Source: Achromobacter denitrificans NBRC 15125 (GTDB lineage: Bacteria > Pseudomonadota > Gammaproteobacteria > Burkholderiales > Burkholderiaceae_B). From it: a stretch of 64,000 nucleotides of DNA. Where the stretch lies: the NCBI RefSeq assembly GCF_001571365.1, contig NZ_BCTQ01000013.1:1-64000 (forward strand), written 5' to 3'. The position numbers and the translations under genes are program-made. Of the stretch, positions 8,739-16,882 are shown piece after piece. Position 1 is the first letter of the stretch. The number at the start of each line of letters is the position of its first letter. The notes under the pieces are model-generated. The model did no database searches, was not told the DNA's origin, and saw nothing but the letters and a program-made list of their open reading frames with translations.

Positions 8739-9418
8739 GTGCGCACCCCGGCTACGGTGAAACGGACGCTGTCCCCGGCGCGCAGCAGGCAAGGCGCTTG
8801 CGCCGCCGCATCGAACACCCTCGTGGCGGTATGGCCCAGGATATGCCAGCCGGTCGGCGCGCTGATGGGCATAATGCTGGCCTGTTGGCCTCCAATGATG
8901 ACCGCGCCCTGCTCCACCCGCGTTCTGGGCACGGCGCGTCTGGGCCGTTGCAAGGCCGGGTCCAGCCCCGACAGATACGCAAAACCCGGCATCCCTCCCA
9001 CACAGGCCACGCGGTAGGCGGCCTGGCTGTGGTGCTGCACAACGTCATCGATGGCCATGCCCGACTGCGCGGCGATTTCATGGAGATCGCCGCCCGGCGT
9101 GCCGTCGTAGTCCACGGCAATCTCGAAAGTCCTGCCAGGCAGCTCCTGTGGCGACAAGGCCTGCCATGTGTCGAGCAGATACCGCTGCAGGCTTTCGGCA
9201 CAATGCGGCGTGCAAGGCCGGAACACCACCATCAGATTGTTCATGCCGGGCACGATGTCCTCCAGCAGCCTGGCTTCGCGCTCCTGCTCCAGGTGTTGCG
9301 CCAAGGCCCAGACGCGGGCCTGGCCCGCTGCGCTATATCCGCCCGCACCCGCATCCAGCAAAAGGGCGCACTCGCCCAGGGCGCTGATCCGTGGCGCCCC
9401 GCATTGCTCGCTCGTCAT
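8735..9418 (-). CDS. pxpB: 5-oxoprolinase subunit B / KipI family
   Basis: KipI/PxpB family protein of 227 residues. It shows ISALGECALLLDAG at the N-terminus, EDIVPGMNNLMVVF, then VDYDGTPGGDLHEIA and the highly conserved CVGGMPGFAYLSGLDPAL and SAPTGWHILGHT. It forms a heteromer with PxpC in 5-oxoprolinase. It begins 5 bp after the GntR gene stop, so regulator and enzyme genes are probably co-transcribed, and it overlaps pxpC by 4 bases. Confidence 0.88.
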   Translation of the reverse strand: MTSEQCGAPRISALGECALLLDAGAGGYSAAGQARVWALAQHLEQEREARLLEDIVPGMNNLMVVFRPCTPHCAESLQRYLLDTWQALSPQELPGRTFEIAVDYDGTPGGDLHEIAAQSGMAIDDVVQHHSQAAYRVACVGGMPGFAYLSGLDPALQRPRRAVPRTRVEQGAVIIGGQQASIMPISAPTGWHILGHTATRVFDAAAQAPCLLRAGDSVRFTVAGVRT

Positions 9419-9423
9419 GATGT

Positions 9424-10158
9424 CTATTCCCTGGCCTTTGCCTCGTCCCGCATAAGCGGCGCATTGCTGGAAACCACGGACACCCAGCCTCGAATGTGCT
9501 GACTGATCAATTCGGCCGCGCCGGCCCTTTCGCCGCGCGAGAGCAGATCAACCAATTCGAAATGCTCGTCCACGGAGCGCCGCTGCTGCACACGGCCGAC
9601 TTCCGATTCCAATCCGTAGATACGCATGTTGTCGCGCAAATACATGATCATTTCGGTCAGGTAGCGGCTGCCGGCCAGGGAGATCAGTTCGTAATGGAAG
9701 GTCCTGTCATTGGTGACATAACCCTGCACATCTCCCTGGCGCGCGGCGTCGGCGATGGCCTGGGCCAAGCCGCGCAAGCGCGTCCCGTCGCCGAATCGCT
9801 CCAACTGGATACTGGACACCGCCAGCGCCTCCAGGTGCACGCGCATCCGCGCCAGGTCGTTGAGGTCATCGGCGGATACCGGTAAAACACGGAAGCCCCG
9901 GTTTTTCATGGGTTCCAGCAGGCCATTGCGCACCAGTTCGAGCAGTGCCTCACGCACCGGCGTGGTGGACACGCCCAGCGCCTTGGCCAACGCGGGCACC
10001 GAGAGCACCATACCCGGTCCGGCCTTTCCGGACACGATCTCCAGGCGTATACGCTGCACGACCGTCGTGCGCAGATTCGCATCCGGGCGCTCCGGCAGCG
10101 TGCCTCCTACCAAGTGCAGAATTCCATTATCAAGATGCACTATCGCTGTACTCCCCAT
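9424..10158 (-). CDS. GntR family regulator with FCD ligand-binding domain
   Basis: Regulator of 244 residues. The N-terminal winged helix includes ALAKALGVSTTPVREALLELVRNGLL (about residues 60-85). The C-terminal helical FCD domain follows, with RVHLEALAVSSIQLERFG, DRTFHYELISLAGSRYL and DEHFELVDLLSRGE. FCD regulators usually bind a carboxylic acid. It is 33 bp downstream of livF and 5 bp upstream of pxpB, so it is the obvious candidate to control the pxp-acc genes and perhaps the whole minus-strand cluster. Confidence 0.87.
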   Translation of the reverse strand: MGSTAIVHLDNGILHLVGGTLPERPDANLRTTVVQRIRLEIVSGKAGPGMVLSVPALAKALGVSTTPVREALLELVRNGLLEPMKNRGFRVLPVSADDLNDLARMRVHLEALAVSSIQLERFGDGTRLRGLAQAIADAARQGDVQGYVTNDRTFHYELISLAGSRYLTEMIMYLRDNMRIYGLESEVGRVQQRRSVDEHFELVDLLSRGERAGAAELISQHIRGWVSVVSSNAPLMRDEAKARE

Positions 10159-10191
10159 AGACGTAAACGCAAGCCTGCCAACATTCTAAAG

Positions 10192-10932
10192 TCAATCAGA
10201 CGCCCTTCCGCCCAGGTACAACTCTCGCATTCTCTCGTCTTCCAGCAGCCGTGCGGCGTCGCCCGTCAAGGCTACCGTCCCCATGGAAAGCACATAAGCG
10301 CGATCGGAAATATGCAGGGCCTCGACCGCATTCTGCTCGACCATCAGAATAGTCACCCCCTCCAGTTCCCGAATGCGCTGGATGGCTTCGAACACCTCGT
10401 TCAGCATCTTCGGCGACAGACCAGCCGAAGGCTCATCGAGCAGGAGCAGACGCGGATCGGGCATCAACGCGCGCGCCAAGGCCAGGATCTGACGTTCGCC
10501 GCCCGACAGCGAGGCCGCCGGCGCGTGCAGCTTCCTGCCCAGAACGGGATAGCGCTCGCACAGGCCCTCCAGGCGCTGGCGGCAGACCGCCTTGGGCAGG
10601 TAATACCCCCCTACGAGCAGGTTGTCCTGCACAGACAGGGCATTGAAGACATTTTCGGTCTGGGGCACATAACCCAGCCCCCGGGACCTGACCTTGTCGC
10701 GGACATGCATGCGCGTGACATCCTCCCCGCCTATCCTGATGCTGCCCGTATGCGGGATCAGGAAACCCGCGATGGTCTTGAGTAACGTGGACTTGCCGCA
10801 ACCATTCGGCCCCAGCAAGGTGACGATCTCGGCTAGGCCGACCTGCAGCGACATGCCGCACAGAATGTCGATTTCGCGGGTGTAGCCCGCCATGACCGAC
10901 TCGACTTCCACCATTGTTTGATCAGATTTCAT
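10192..10932 (-). CDS. livF: Branched-chain-type ABC transporter ATPase LivF
   Basis: ATPase of 246 residues. Walker A is GPNGCGKST, the signature is LSGGERQILALARAL, and Walker B is LLLLDEPSAGLSP. YVPQTENVFNALSVQDNL and the short size are typical of LivF. It energises uptake through LivH and LivM. It is the last of five consecutive transport genes (binding protein, H, M, G, F). Cargo in this family includes branched-chain amino acids, amides, urea and aromatic compounds. Confidence 0.9.
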   Translation of the reverse strand: MKSDQTMVEVESVMAGYTREIDILCGMSLQVGLAEIVTLLGPNGCGKSTLLKTIAGFLIPHTGSIRIGGEDVTRMHVRDKVRSRGLGYVPQTENVFNALSVQDNLLVGGYYLPKAVCRQRLEGLCERYPVLGRKLHAPAASLSGGERQILALARALMPDPRLLLLDEPSAGLSPKMLNEVFEAIQRIRELEGVTILMVEQNAVEALHISDRAYVLSMGTVALTGDAARLLEDERMRELYLGGRASD

Positions 10933-10956
10933 GATTCCGCCCTGTTTCCTCGCCCT

Positions 10957-11718
10957 TCAGGCGCGCTTCTTGCCCAGATAGGCTTCCAGCACATGCTCGT
11001 TCTGGGCCAGGGCGTCCGGACGGCAACTGGCCACGATGTGTCCTCGATCGAGGACGATGCAGCGGCTGCACAGCTCACGGATGAAATGCATGTCGTGTTC
11101 CACGACGACCAGGGTCATGCCTTGCCGGTTCAAACCCAGCAAGGCCTCGACGATGCCATTGCGCAAATTGGGATGAACGCCCGCCGTGGGTTCATCCAGC
11201 ATCAAAATCTCCGGATCCGCCATGAGTGCGCAAACAATACTCAGCAGTTTTTTCTGGCCGCCGGAAATCGCCGCCGCGGGCTGATCGCGCACCGGCCCCA
11301 GCAGGAATTGCTGTAACAGCCTGTCCGCCTTGAGCCTGGCCGCGTACTCGGTCGCGCGCGCCGCCGGCGTACCAAGCACAGTGGCCCAAAAACCATGATG
11401 CGCCGTCTCGGCCGCCATCGCGACCTCGATCACAGACATCATGCGCGGCATGGATGGCAGCTGGAACGTGCGCGCCATGCCTCTGCCCACGATCTGGTAC
11501 GAATGCAGGCCGCCGATCTCCCTGTCCTTATAGCGGATGCTGCCCGCATCCGGGCGCTCGAACCCCGTGATCGTGTTCAGCAAGGTGCTCTTGCCCGAGC
11601 CATTCGGCCCCAACAAACCCACCACCTCGCCGGTCTCGACGGTAAACGCAATATCTGTCAGCACCCGGTTGCCGCCAAAGGCCTTGGCGAGGGATTGGAC
11701 TTCCAACAAGCCGCTCAT
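10957..11718 (-). CDS. livG: Branched-chain-type ABC transporter ATPase LivG
   Basis: ATPase of 253 residues. Walker A is GPNGSGKST, with GRGMARTFQLPSMPRMMSV (a LivG hallmark), the signature region AAAISGGQKKLLSIVCALM and Walker B ILMLDEPTAGVHP. The ATG at 11718 overlaps the livM stop as ATGA, so translation is coupled. It partners LivF. Confidence 0.9.
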   Translation of the reverse strand: MSGLLEVQSLAKAFGGNRVLTDIAFTVETGEVVGLLGPNGSGKSTLLNTITGFERPDAGSIRYKDREIGGLHSYQIVGRGMARTFQLPSMPRMMSVIEVAMAAETAHHGFWATVLGTPAARATEYAARLKADRLLQQFLLGPVRDQPAAAISGGQKKLLSIVCALMADPEILMLDEPTAGVHPNLRNGIVEALLGLNRQGMTLVVVEHDMHFIRELCSRCIVLDRGHIVASCRPDALAQNEHVLEAYLGKKRA

Positions 11719-12605
11719 GAGGGGATCTTCCTGACTTTTTCGGGGACCAGGCCTTGGCTGCGCCACAGCAGGCAGGCCAGCAGAAGCACGCCTATCAGGC
11801 CCAGGCGAAGAGCCGCCGTCATGTCCGAATTGAAACTGAAAACATCCTTGAAAAAGGGCACCGCGGTGTAGACGCCCTGCACCAGCAACACGCCCACGAC
11901 CACGCCTGCCGTATTGCCCATGCCGCCTATCATCAACATGGTCCATAGGAGGAAGGTCTCGGCGGCAAGCAGATAGTCGGGGCCGACGAAGCTCATGTAC
12001 TGGGCATAGAGGCTGCCGCCCACGGCCGTGACCGCACCGGCCGCCATCAGGGCGCGCGACTTCAGCGCAGTGAGGTTGTAGCCCACGCAGCCGGCAAGCT
12101 TGGGTTCTTCGCGCATCAGGCGTAGCGCGCGGCCCAGGCGACCATCGCCCAGGCGTTGGCAAACCCAGGCACAAGCCGCGAAGAGCAGAATCACCAACAA
12201 CAGGAAGGACAGGCTGTTATAGGGCCTGGGCAGGCCGCCAAACGGCACCGGCAGCGCGCTGATGCCCTGCGCCCCGCCCGTCAGCCATCCCTCGTTGTTG
12301 GCGATGGTGCGCATGATCTCGGCAATCGCCAAGGTGACGATGGCCCAGTAATCGGCCGCCAGCTGGCGGCCCAGCCGAGAGATACACCAGCCCAACACAA
12401 CGGCCAGGCCGACACCCACGGCCAACCCCAACGGGGCGCCCAAGCCGGCGTGGATCGAAATGCCAGTGGCATAGGCCCCCAGCCCCGCGAAGGCAATATG
12501 GCCGAAATTCATCAAACCGGCATAGCCCGCCTGCAGATGCAGGCCCAGCGCCATCATGCCGTAGATGGCCGCTATCGTGAGCGCATGAACCAGAAACTCA
12601 AACAC
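11715..12605 (-). CDS. livM: Branched-chain-type ABC transporter permease LivM
   Basis: Permease of 296 residues with about eight or more hydrophobic segments, including IAAIYGMMALGLHLQAGYAGLMNFGHIAF, the conserved LivM entrance, and YWAIVTLAIAEIMRTIANNEGWLTGG. A GTG start at 12605 is chosen because AAGGAGG precedes it and the protein then begins at the first membrane helix. The start overlaps the livH stop. The longer reading frame to 12719 would add a hydrophilic, Cys/Pro-rich stretch not seen in the family. Confidence 0.87.
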   Translation of the reverse strand: MFEFLVHALTIAAIYGMMALGLHLQAGYAGLMNFGHIAFAGLGAYATGISIHAGLGAPLGLAVGVGLAVVLGWCISRLGRQLAADYWAIVTLAIAEIMRTIANNEGWLTGGAQGISALPVPFGGLPRPYNSLSFLLLVILLFAACAWVCQRLGDGRLGRALRLMREEPKLAGCVGYNLTALKSRALMAAGAVTAVGGSLYAQYMSFVGPDYLLAAETFLLWTMLMIGGMGNTAGVVVGVLLVQGVYTAVPFFKDVFSFNSDMTAALRLGLIGVLLLACLLWRSQGLVPEKVRKIPS

Positions 12606-13491
12606 GGCGCACCTCCTTGTCAAACAGACCGTAGGGCCTGAACAGCAGGGCGAGCAGCAAGATAAGGAAGGATGTCGCGCCCAGGTAGGGCAAGGGGATG
12701 AAGGCCATGTCCTCGCCAACCATCCAGCCGAAATTCACATTGGTGACCACGGTCTCGATTAGCGCGATGAAGGCCGCGCCCAGCACCGCGCCCAGCGGAT
12801 TGCCCAGGCCGCCCAGAATCGCCGCGGCAAACACCGGCATCAGCAGATCATTGCCCATATTGCTGTAGGCGCCCGATGACATCCCCAGCAGACAGCCGCC
12901 CAGCCCAGCCAGCACTCCGCTGGCGAAGGCGACCAGAAGAACCGTGCGCGAGGCATGCAACCCGCTGGCGTCCGCCAGCACAGCGTTGGATGAGAGCGCC
13001 CGCATGGATCGTCCCAGACGTGTACGAGTCCAGAAGAGCCAGAACATCAGGATCACACACAGGGTCGTGACGATCTTGTATCCCTGCGCTTGCGACAGGA
13101 ACACACCGGCAATCGTGAACGACTGCCCCGATGCGGACTGAGGCACGAGGGGAAAAGAGCCCGCCACGCCCAGGATGACGGCGCTGATGATCATGGCGAT
13201 GGCCAGCGAACCTATCATGGTGATGGCCGGTCCCGCCCGCAAGAGGCGGCTGAAAACCAGCTTGTGCACCAGGGCCGCGAACACCCCCATGCATAGGCTG
13301 CTCAGTATCAGGGCCGCCACCGAAGCCAGCCCGGCACGAATGAAGAAGAACATCAGATAAGCGCCCAGCATGGCGTATTGCACATGGGCCACATTGGGAA
13401 ACTTGACCAGGCCGTACACCAGGCTCAGGCCCAGCGCGATCAGGGAGAACTCCGAGATGCGCAACAAGATTTCTATCAAGAACTGGATCAT
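12598..13491 (-). CDS. livH: Branched-chain-type ABC transporter permease LivH
   Basis: Permease of 297 residues. It opens with IQFLIEILLRISEFSLIALGLSLVYGLVKFPNVAHV, the typical LivH start, and ends with the conserved ILGGLGNPLGAVLGAAFIALIET followed by PYLGATSFLILLLALLFRP. The ATG at 13491 is preferred over an in-frame TTG 15 bases upstream. A stem-loop separates it from the binding-protein gene, as is common where the binding protein is made in excess. Confidence 0.88.
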   Translation of the reverse strand: MIQFLIEILLRISEFSLIALGLSLVYGLVKFPNVAHVQYAMLGAYLMFFFIRAGLASVAALILSSLCMGVFAALVHKLVFSRLLRAGPAITMIGSLAIAMIISAVILGVAGSFPLVPQSASGQSFTIAGVFLSQAQGYKIVTTLCVILMFWLFWTRTRLGRSMRALSSNAVLADASGLHASRTVLLVAFASGVLAGLGGCLLGMSSGAYSNMGNDLLMPVFAAAILGGLGNPLGAVLGAAFIALIETVVTNVNFGWMVGEDMAFIPLPYLGATSFLILLLALLFRPYGLFDKEVRRV

Positions 13492-13545
13492 GAATTCACT
13501 CAACAAGACTCACTCATGCTTAGACCTGACCCCGGTGGCGGGGCA

Positions 13546-13573
13546 GGCTGCCTGCAATGCCACGCAGGCAGCC
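13546..13573 (-). terminator. Intra-operon stem-loop between binding protein and livH
   Basis: A perfect 10-bp inverted repeat (GGCTGCCTGC and GCAGGCAGCC) with an 8-base loop lies between the binding-protein stop and the livH start. There is no T-tract. It most likely protects the upstream message end or attenuates transcription, so that binding protein exceeds permease. Confidence 0.5.
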
Positions 13574-13584
13574 AACAACCGGGA

Positions 13585-14694
13585 TTAGCGGGCAACGACC
13601 TTACCGTCTTCGTACTTCAGCCTGGCATAGGGTGGCTCGACGCGCTGGCCTTTGTCATCGAACCGGATTTCACCGGTGACGCCCGTATAGCCTTGCTTTC
13701 CAAGGGCGACCAGGGCCTTGCGGATATCCTCGGGATTGGTACTGGCGGCGCTGTCCATCGCCCGGGCGGCGATACGTATGCCGTCATAGGCGTAGCCCGA
13801 GAACGAGGATCGGACCGGACCCTTGTACTTGTTCTGGAAGGCAGCGGCGTAGTCCTGTCCAACCTGGCCCTGGAACGAACCCAGCTCCATCCCGATCTGG
13901 CCCTGGGCGATGTCGGGAGGGGTATCACTGATGGCGTTGCTCAACAGAATGGCGTACCAGGGCTTGCTGCGTAACCCCAGGTCGCGCGCCTCGCGGTTGA
14001 TGATCGCCGCCTCCTGGCCGTAGGCCGTGTAAACATAGCCATCGGGCTTGCGGCGATCCAGCTGTTGCAGCTCGCGCCGGTAGGAAGGCTGCCCCGCCGT
14101 GTACAGCACCTCGCCTATCACCTCGCCTCCCAGCCGGGCAAACTCGGTGCGGAATGCATGCGCCGTCCCTTGCCCATGCGCATTGTTGGGTGCAATGATG
14201 GCGACCTTGCGCAGGCCCACCGCATAGGAGTCCTTGGCCGCGAATTCGCCGCCCCGATCTTCAAGACCGACCAGATTGAAGGACGATGCCCCCAATTCGC
14301 GCACCTTCACACTGGTGCTCGCGATGTTGATATGCACCGTATTCTCGCCCACGACGTATTGGGCCATGGGCAGCGTAATCCCCGAGGAATACTCACCCAG
14401 CACGACCGGCACCTTGTCGACCGAGATCAGTTTGCGGGCTGCGCCCAGCCCGGTCGTGGGATTTCCCGCCGAATCCTCAATGATGGCCTCGAAGCGCTGG
14501 CCCTTGATGCCGCCGGCCTTGTTGATGTCTTCCACGGCCAGTTCCACTGCTCGCCGCACATCCTCACCTATGGTTGCGCTGGGTCCGCTCAAAGGCAGGA
14601 TCACGCCGACGCGGACCTGGGCCATTGCCGTGGTCAACATGCCAACGGCCAGGAGGCAGCCCCCTGCCAGGGATGCTCGAATACGAGTTTTCAT
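13585..14694 (-). CDS. Branched-chain-type ABC transporter substrate-binding protein
   Basis: Periplasmic binding protein of 369 residues. The signal peptide MKTRIRASLAGGCLLAVGMLT ends near AMA/QVRV. The mature part begins VRVGVILPLSGPSATIGEDVRRAVELAVEDIN, the hallmark of the LivK/AmiC type I fold, and contains KVPVVLGEYSSGITLPMAQYV. The ATG at 14694 has AAGGAG upstream. It supplies substrate to LivHMGF. The neighbouring aminotransferase and PxpABC suggest an amino acid or lactam ligand; this is inference. Confidence 0.9.
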   Translation of the reverse strand: MKTRIRASLAGGCLLAVGMLTTAMAQVRVGVILPLSGPSATIGEDVRRAVELAVEDINKAGGIKGQRFEAIIEDSAGNPTTGLGAARKLISVDKVPVVLGEYSSGITLPMAQYVVGENTVHINIASTSVKVRELGASSFNLVGLEDRGGEFAAKDSYAVGLRKVAIIAPNNAHGQGTAHAFRTEFARLGGEVIGEVLYTAGQPSYRRELQQLDRRKPDGYVYTAYGQEAAIINREARDLGLRSKPWYAILLSNAISDTPPDIAQGQIGMELGSFQGQVGQDYAAAFQNKYKGPVRSSFSGYAYDGIRIAARAMDSAASTNPEDIRKALVALGKQGYTGVTGEIRFDDKGQRVEPPYARLKYEDGKVVAR

Positions 14695-14783
14695 GCCAAA
14701 TGCTCCTTCTAGTACATCCAGAAATGTAGTTACGGAAACCATCAGGCTTGATCGCCCCCTGGTCACAAAGCCCTGCCTGCTAC

Positions 14784-15554
14784 TCAAACGTCGTCGACCG
14801 GCACCGTGTAGTTCAAGCCCAACCGGCCGCCGTCTGCATAGATCGTCTGCCCGGTGATATACGAGGCATCCGAACTCGCCAGGAACACGGCGATGCCGGC
14901 CACTTCTTCCGGTTCGCCCGTGCGACGCAGCGGCGTGCGCGACATCACGCTGCGCCGCGTGGCCTCGTCGCGCATGATCACTTCCCTGGCCAGATCGGTC
15001 AGGATGGTGCCCGGCCCGATGGCCGCCACGCGTATGCCGTGTTCGGCGAGCGACAACGCCATCACGTTGGTCAATTGCGTAGACCCGGCCTTGGACACCG
15101 CATAAGGGGTCATGGTGGGAATCGCCAGCCGCGCGTTGACCGAAGACATATTGATGATCACGCCCTTGGTGCCGGCCGCGACCATCGCCCGCGCGGCCGC
15201 CTGGCCGCACAGGAACTGCGACTTCAGATTGGTTTCCAGGACGTGGTCGAACACCGACTCCTCCAGTTCCAGGAAGCTGGCCGGCGAATTCACGATGCCG
15301 GCGTTGGAAACCATAATGTCCAGGCCGCCCAAGGTATTCACGCCCTTGTCGACCAGCTCCCGGACCTGCGCCGACTTTCTCACGTCGGTCACCTGCCAGG
15401 GCATTCCCAGGCGTCCCGCCTCGGTGGCGAGCAGGTCGGCATTGATATCCGACAGCAGCACCGCCGCGCCTTCGGCGACATAGCGTTGTGCAATGGCCAG
15501 ACCTATGCCCTGCGCAGCGCCGGTCACAATGGCTTTCTTACCTTTCAAACGCAT
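14784..15554 (-). CDS. Short-chain dehydrogenase/reductase (SDR, classical)
   Basis: Classical SDR of 256 residues. Cofactor motif TGAAQGIG lies at residues 11-18, SNAG near 84-87, the catalytic Ser around NMSSVN (about 136-141) and YAVSK near 152. It ends SYITGQTIYADGGRLGLNY like glucose/3-oxoacyl-type SDRs. It oxidises or reduces an alcohol/ketone pair. It is sandwiched between the aminotransferase (21 bp) and the binding protein gene, so it probably acts on the transported compound or an intermediate. Substrate unknown. Confidence 0.85.
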   Translation of the reverse strand: MRLKGKKAIVTGAAQGIGLAIAQRYVAEGAAVLLSDINADLLATEAGRLGMPWQVTDVRKSAQVRELVDKGVNTLGGLDIMVSNAGIVNSPASFLELEESVFDHVLETNLKSQFLCGQAAARAMVAAGTKGVIINMSSVNARLAIPTMTPYAVSKAGSTQLTNVMALSLAEHGIRVAAIGPGTILTDLAREVIMRDEATRRSVMSRTPLRRTGEPEEVAGIAVFLASSDASYITGQTIYADGGRLGLNYTVPVDDV

Positions 15555-15575
15555 CTTTCTCTCCTCTGGAAAAAA

Positions 15576-16778
15576 CTATTCGTCCAACAACTGGCGGTAG
15601 GCGGCATGCAGGCGCTCTGCGCCCTCAGCCAACTCCTGCCGACGAGGGCTGGCAAATGACAGACGGAACTCCGGCGTCGGCCCGGGTTCGGCATAGAAGG
15701 CCTTGCCCGGCACGAACAGCACCCGGCTCTCGATCGCACGCTCAAGCAACTGCGCGGAATCCACCCCCTCGCAACGAGCCCAGAGGAACATGCCGCCCTC
15801 CGGACGCTCCAGGCTGATCCGCCCGCCAAAACTGGCATGCAGGGCATCGGCCAGCGCATTGCATTTGTGGCGATAAGAGTCGATCACCTTGGGGAAATGC
15901 CGCGCCATATCGCCCGAGCTCAGATAGGCGGCGGCCACCGCCTGCGTCAGCGACGAGCAACACAGATCACTGGTCTGCTTGGCGATCACGCAGCGCTTGA
16001 TGATGTCCTGGTGGGCGATCATCCAGCCCACGCGCAGGCCACCGGCGATGACTTTCGACAAGCTGGAGAAATGCACCACCCAGTCACGCGCCCCCGGGAT
16101 ATCGGCCGCCAAAGACAACATCGAAGGCAAGGCCTGGCCGCCGAAACGCAGTTCGCTATAGGGGTCGTCCTCCAGGATGAGGAAGCGGTACTCCACGGCG
16201 AGCTGCAGCAGCTCGCGCCGCCGCTGCACCGGCAGGGTGCGCCCCGACGGATTGCTGAACGTCGGCACGGTGTAAAGCGCCTTGATAGGCTGGCGGCCGT
16301 GGTGCTCTGCCAGCCAGGCACGCAAACGCACCGTATCGATGCCGTCCTCATCCGTGTCTACGCCCACGATGCGCGCCTGATGCATCCGCAGCGCCTGGAG
16401 GGTTGCCGGATAGGCGGGCTGCTCCACCAGACAGATATCGCCGGCCTGCATCAGCACCCGCAGCACCAGGTCAAACCCTTGTTGCGAGCCCGTGGTCACG
16501 AGCAGGCTGGCCGGATCGACCTCGGCGGCGCGCTCGGCCATCAGCGCAAGCAAGACCTCACGCAAGGCCGGCAGCCCTTCAGTGGCCGTGTATTGCAGGC
16601 AGCGCCGTGGGTCTTCATAGGCTTTTTCGAAGGCCCGCTGCACGCCCTCCACGTCGAATAGCTCGCCATCCGGATAACCGGCGGCAAATGAAATCATGCC
16701 GGGCAAGCCGACGTATTTGTGCAGTTCGCGGATGGGAGATCCGGCAGGTGCAAGATAGGCGGGCACAAAGTCATGCAT
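15576..16778 (-). CDS. PLP-dependent aminotransferase, class I/II (2-aminoadipate/LysN-like)
   Basis: Aminotransferase of 400 residues. Visible motifs are MISFAAGYPDGELFDVEG, LQYTATEGLPALRE, VTTGSQQGFDLVLRVL, VPTFSNPSGRTLP, LEDDPYSELRF, and the PLP lysine segment FSSLSKVIAGGLRVGW. This subfamily contains 2-aminoadipate and broad-range transaminases that lack the GntR domain of MocR proteins. The ATG at 16778 is chosen because the conserved N-terminus begins there. It lies between a 2-oxoacid dehydrogenase E1 and an SDR, so its product is plausibly a 2-oxoacid fed to that E1. Confidence 0.88.
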   Translation of the reverse strand: MHDFVPAYLAPAGSPIRELHKYVGLPGMISFAAGYPDGELFDVEGVQRAFEKAYEDPRRCLQYTATEGLPALREVLLALMAERAAEVDPASLLVTTGSQQGFDLVLRVLMQAGDICLVEQPAYPATLQALRMHQARIVGVDTDEDGIDTVRLRAWLAEHHGRQPIKALYTVPTFSNPSGRTLPVQRRRELLQLAVEYRFLILEDDPYSELRFGGQALPSMLSLAADIPGARDWVVHFSSLSKVIAGGLRVGWMIAHQDIIKRCVIAKQTSDLCCSSLTQAVAAAYLSSGDMARHFPKVIDSYRHKCNALADALHASFGGRISLERPEGGMFLWARCEGVDSAQLLERAIESRVLFVPGKAFYAEPGPTPEFRLSFASPRRQELAEGAERLHAAYRQLLDE

Positions 16779-16882
16779 GGCGGTACGTCTCGTTTCTGGA
16801 TGGTTCAGTTCATTATGAAGAGCGCATGGGCTGGGCAGAAGCGACAACTTCGCATGAAGTGATGCCGTTTCCGAATCCCAGC

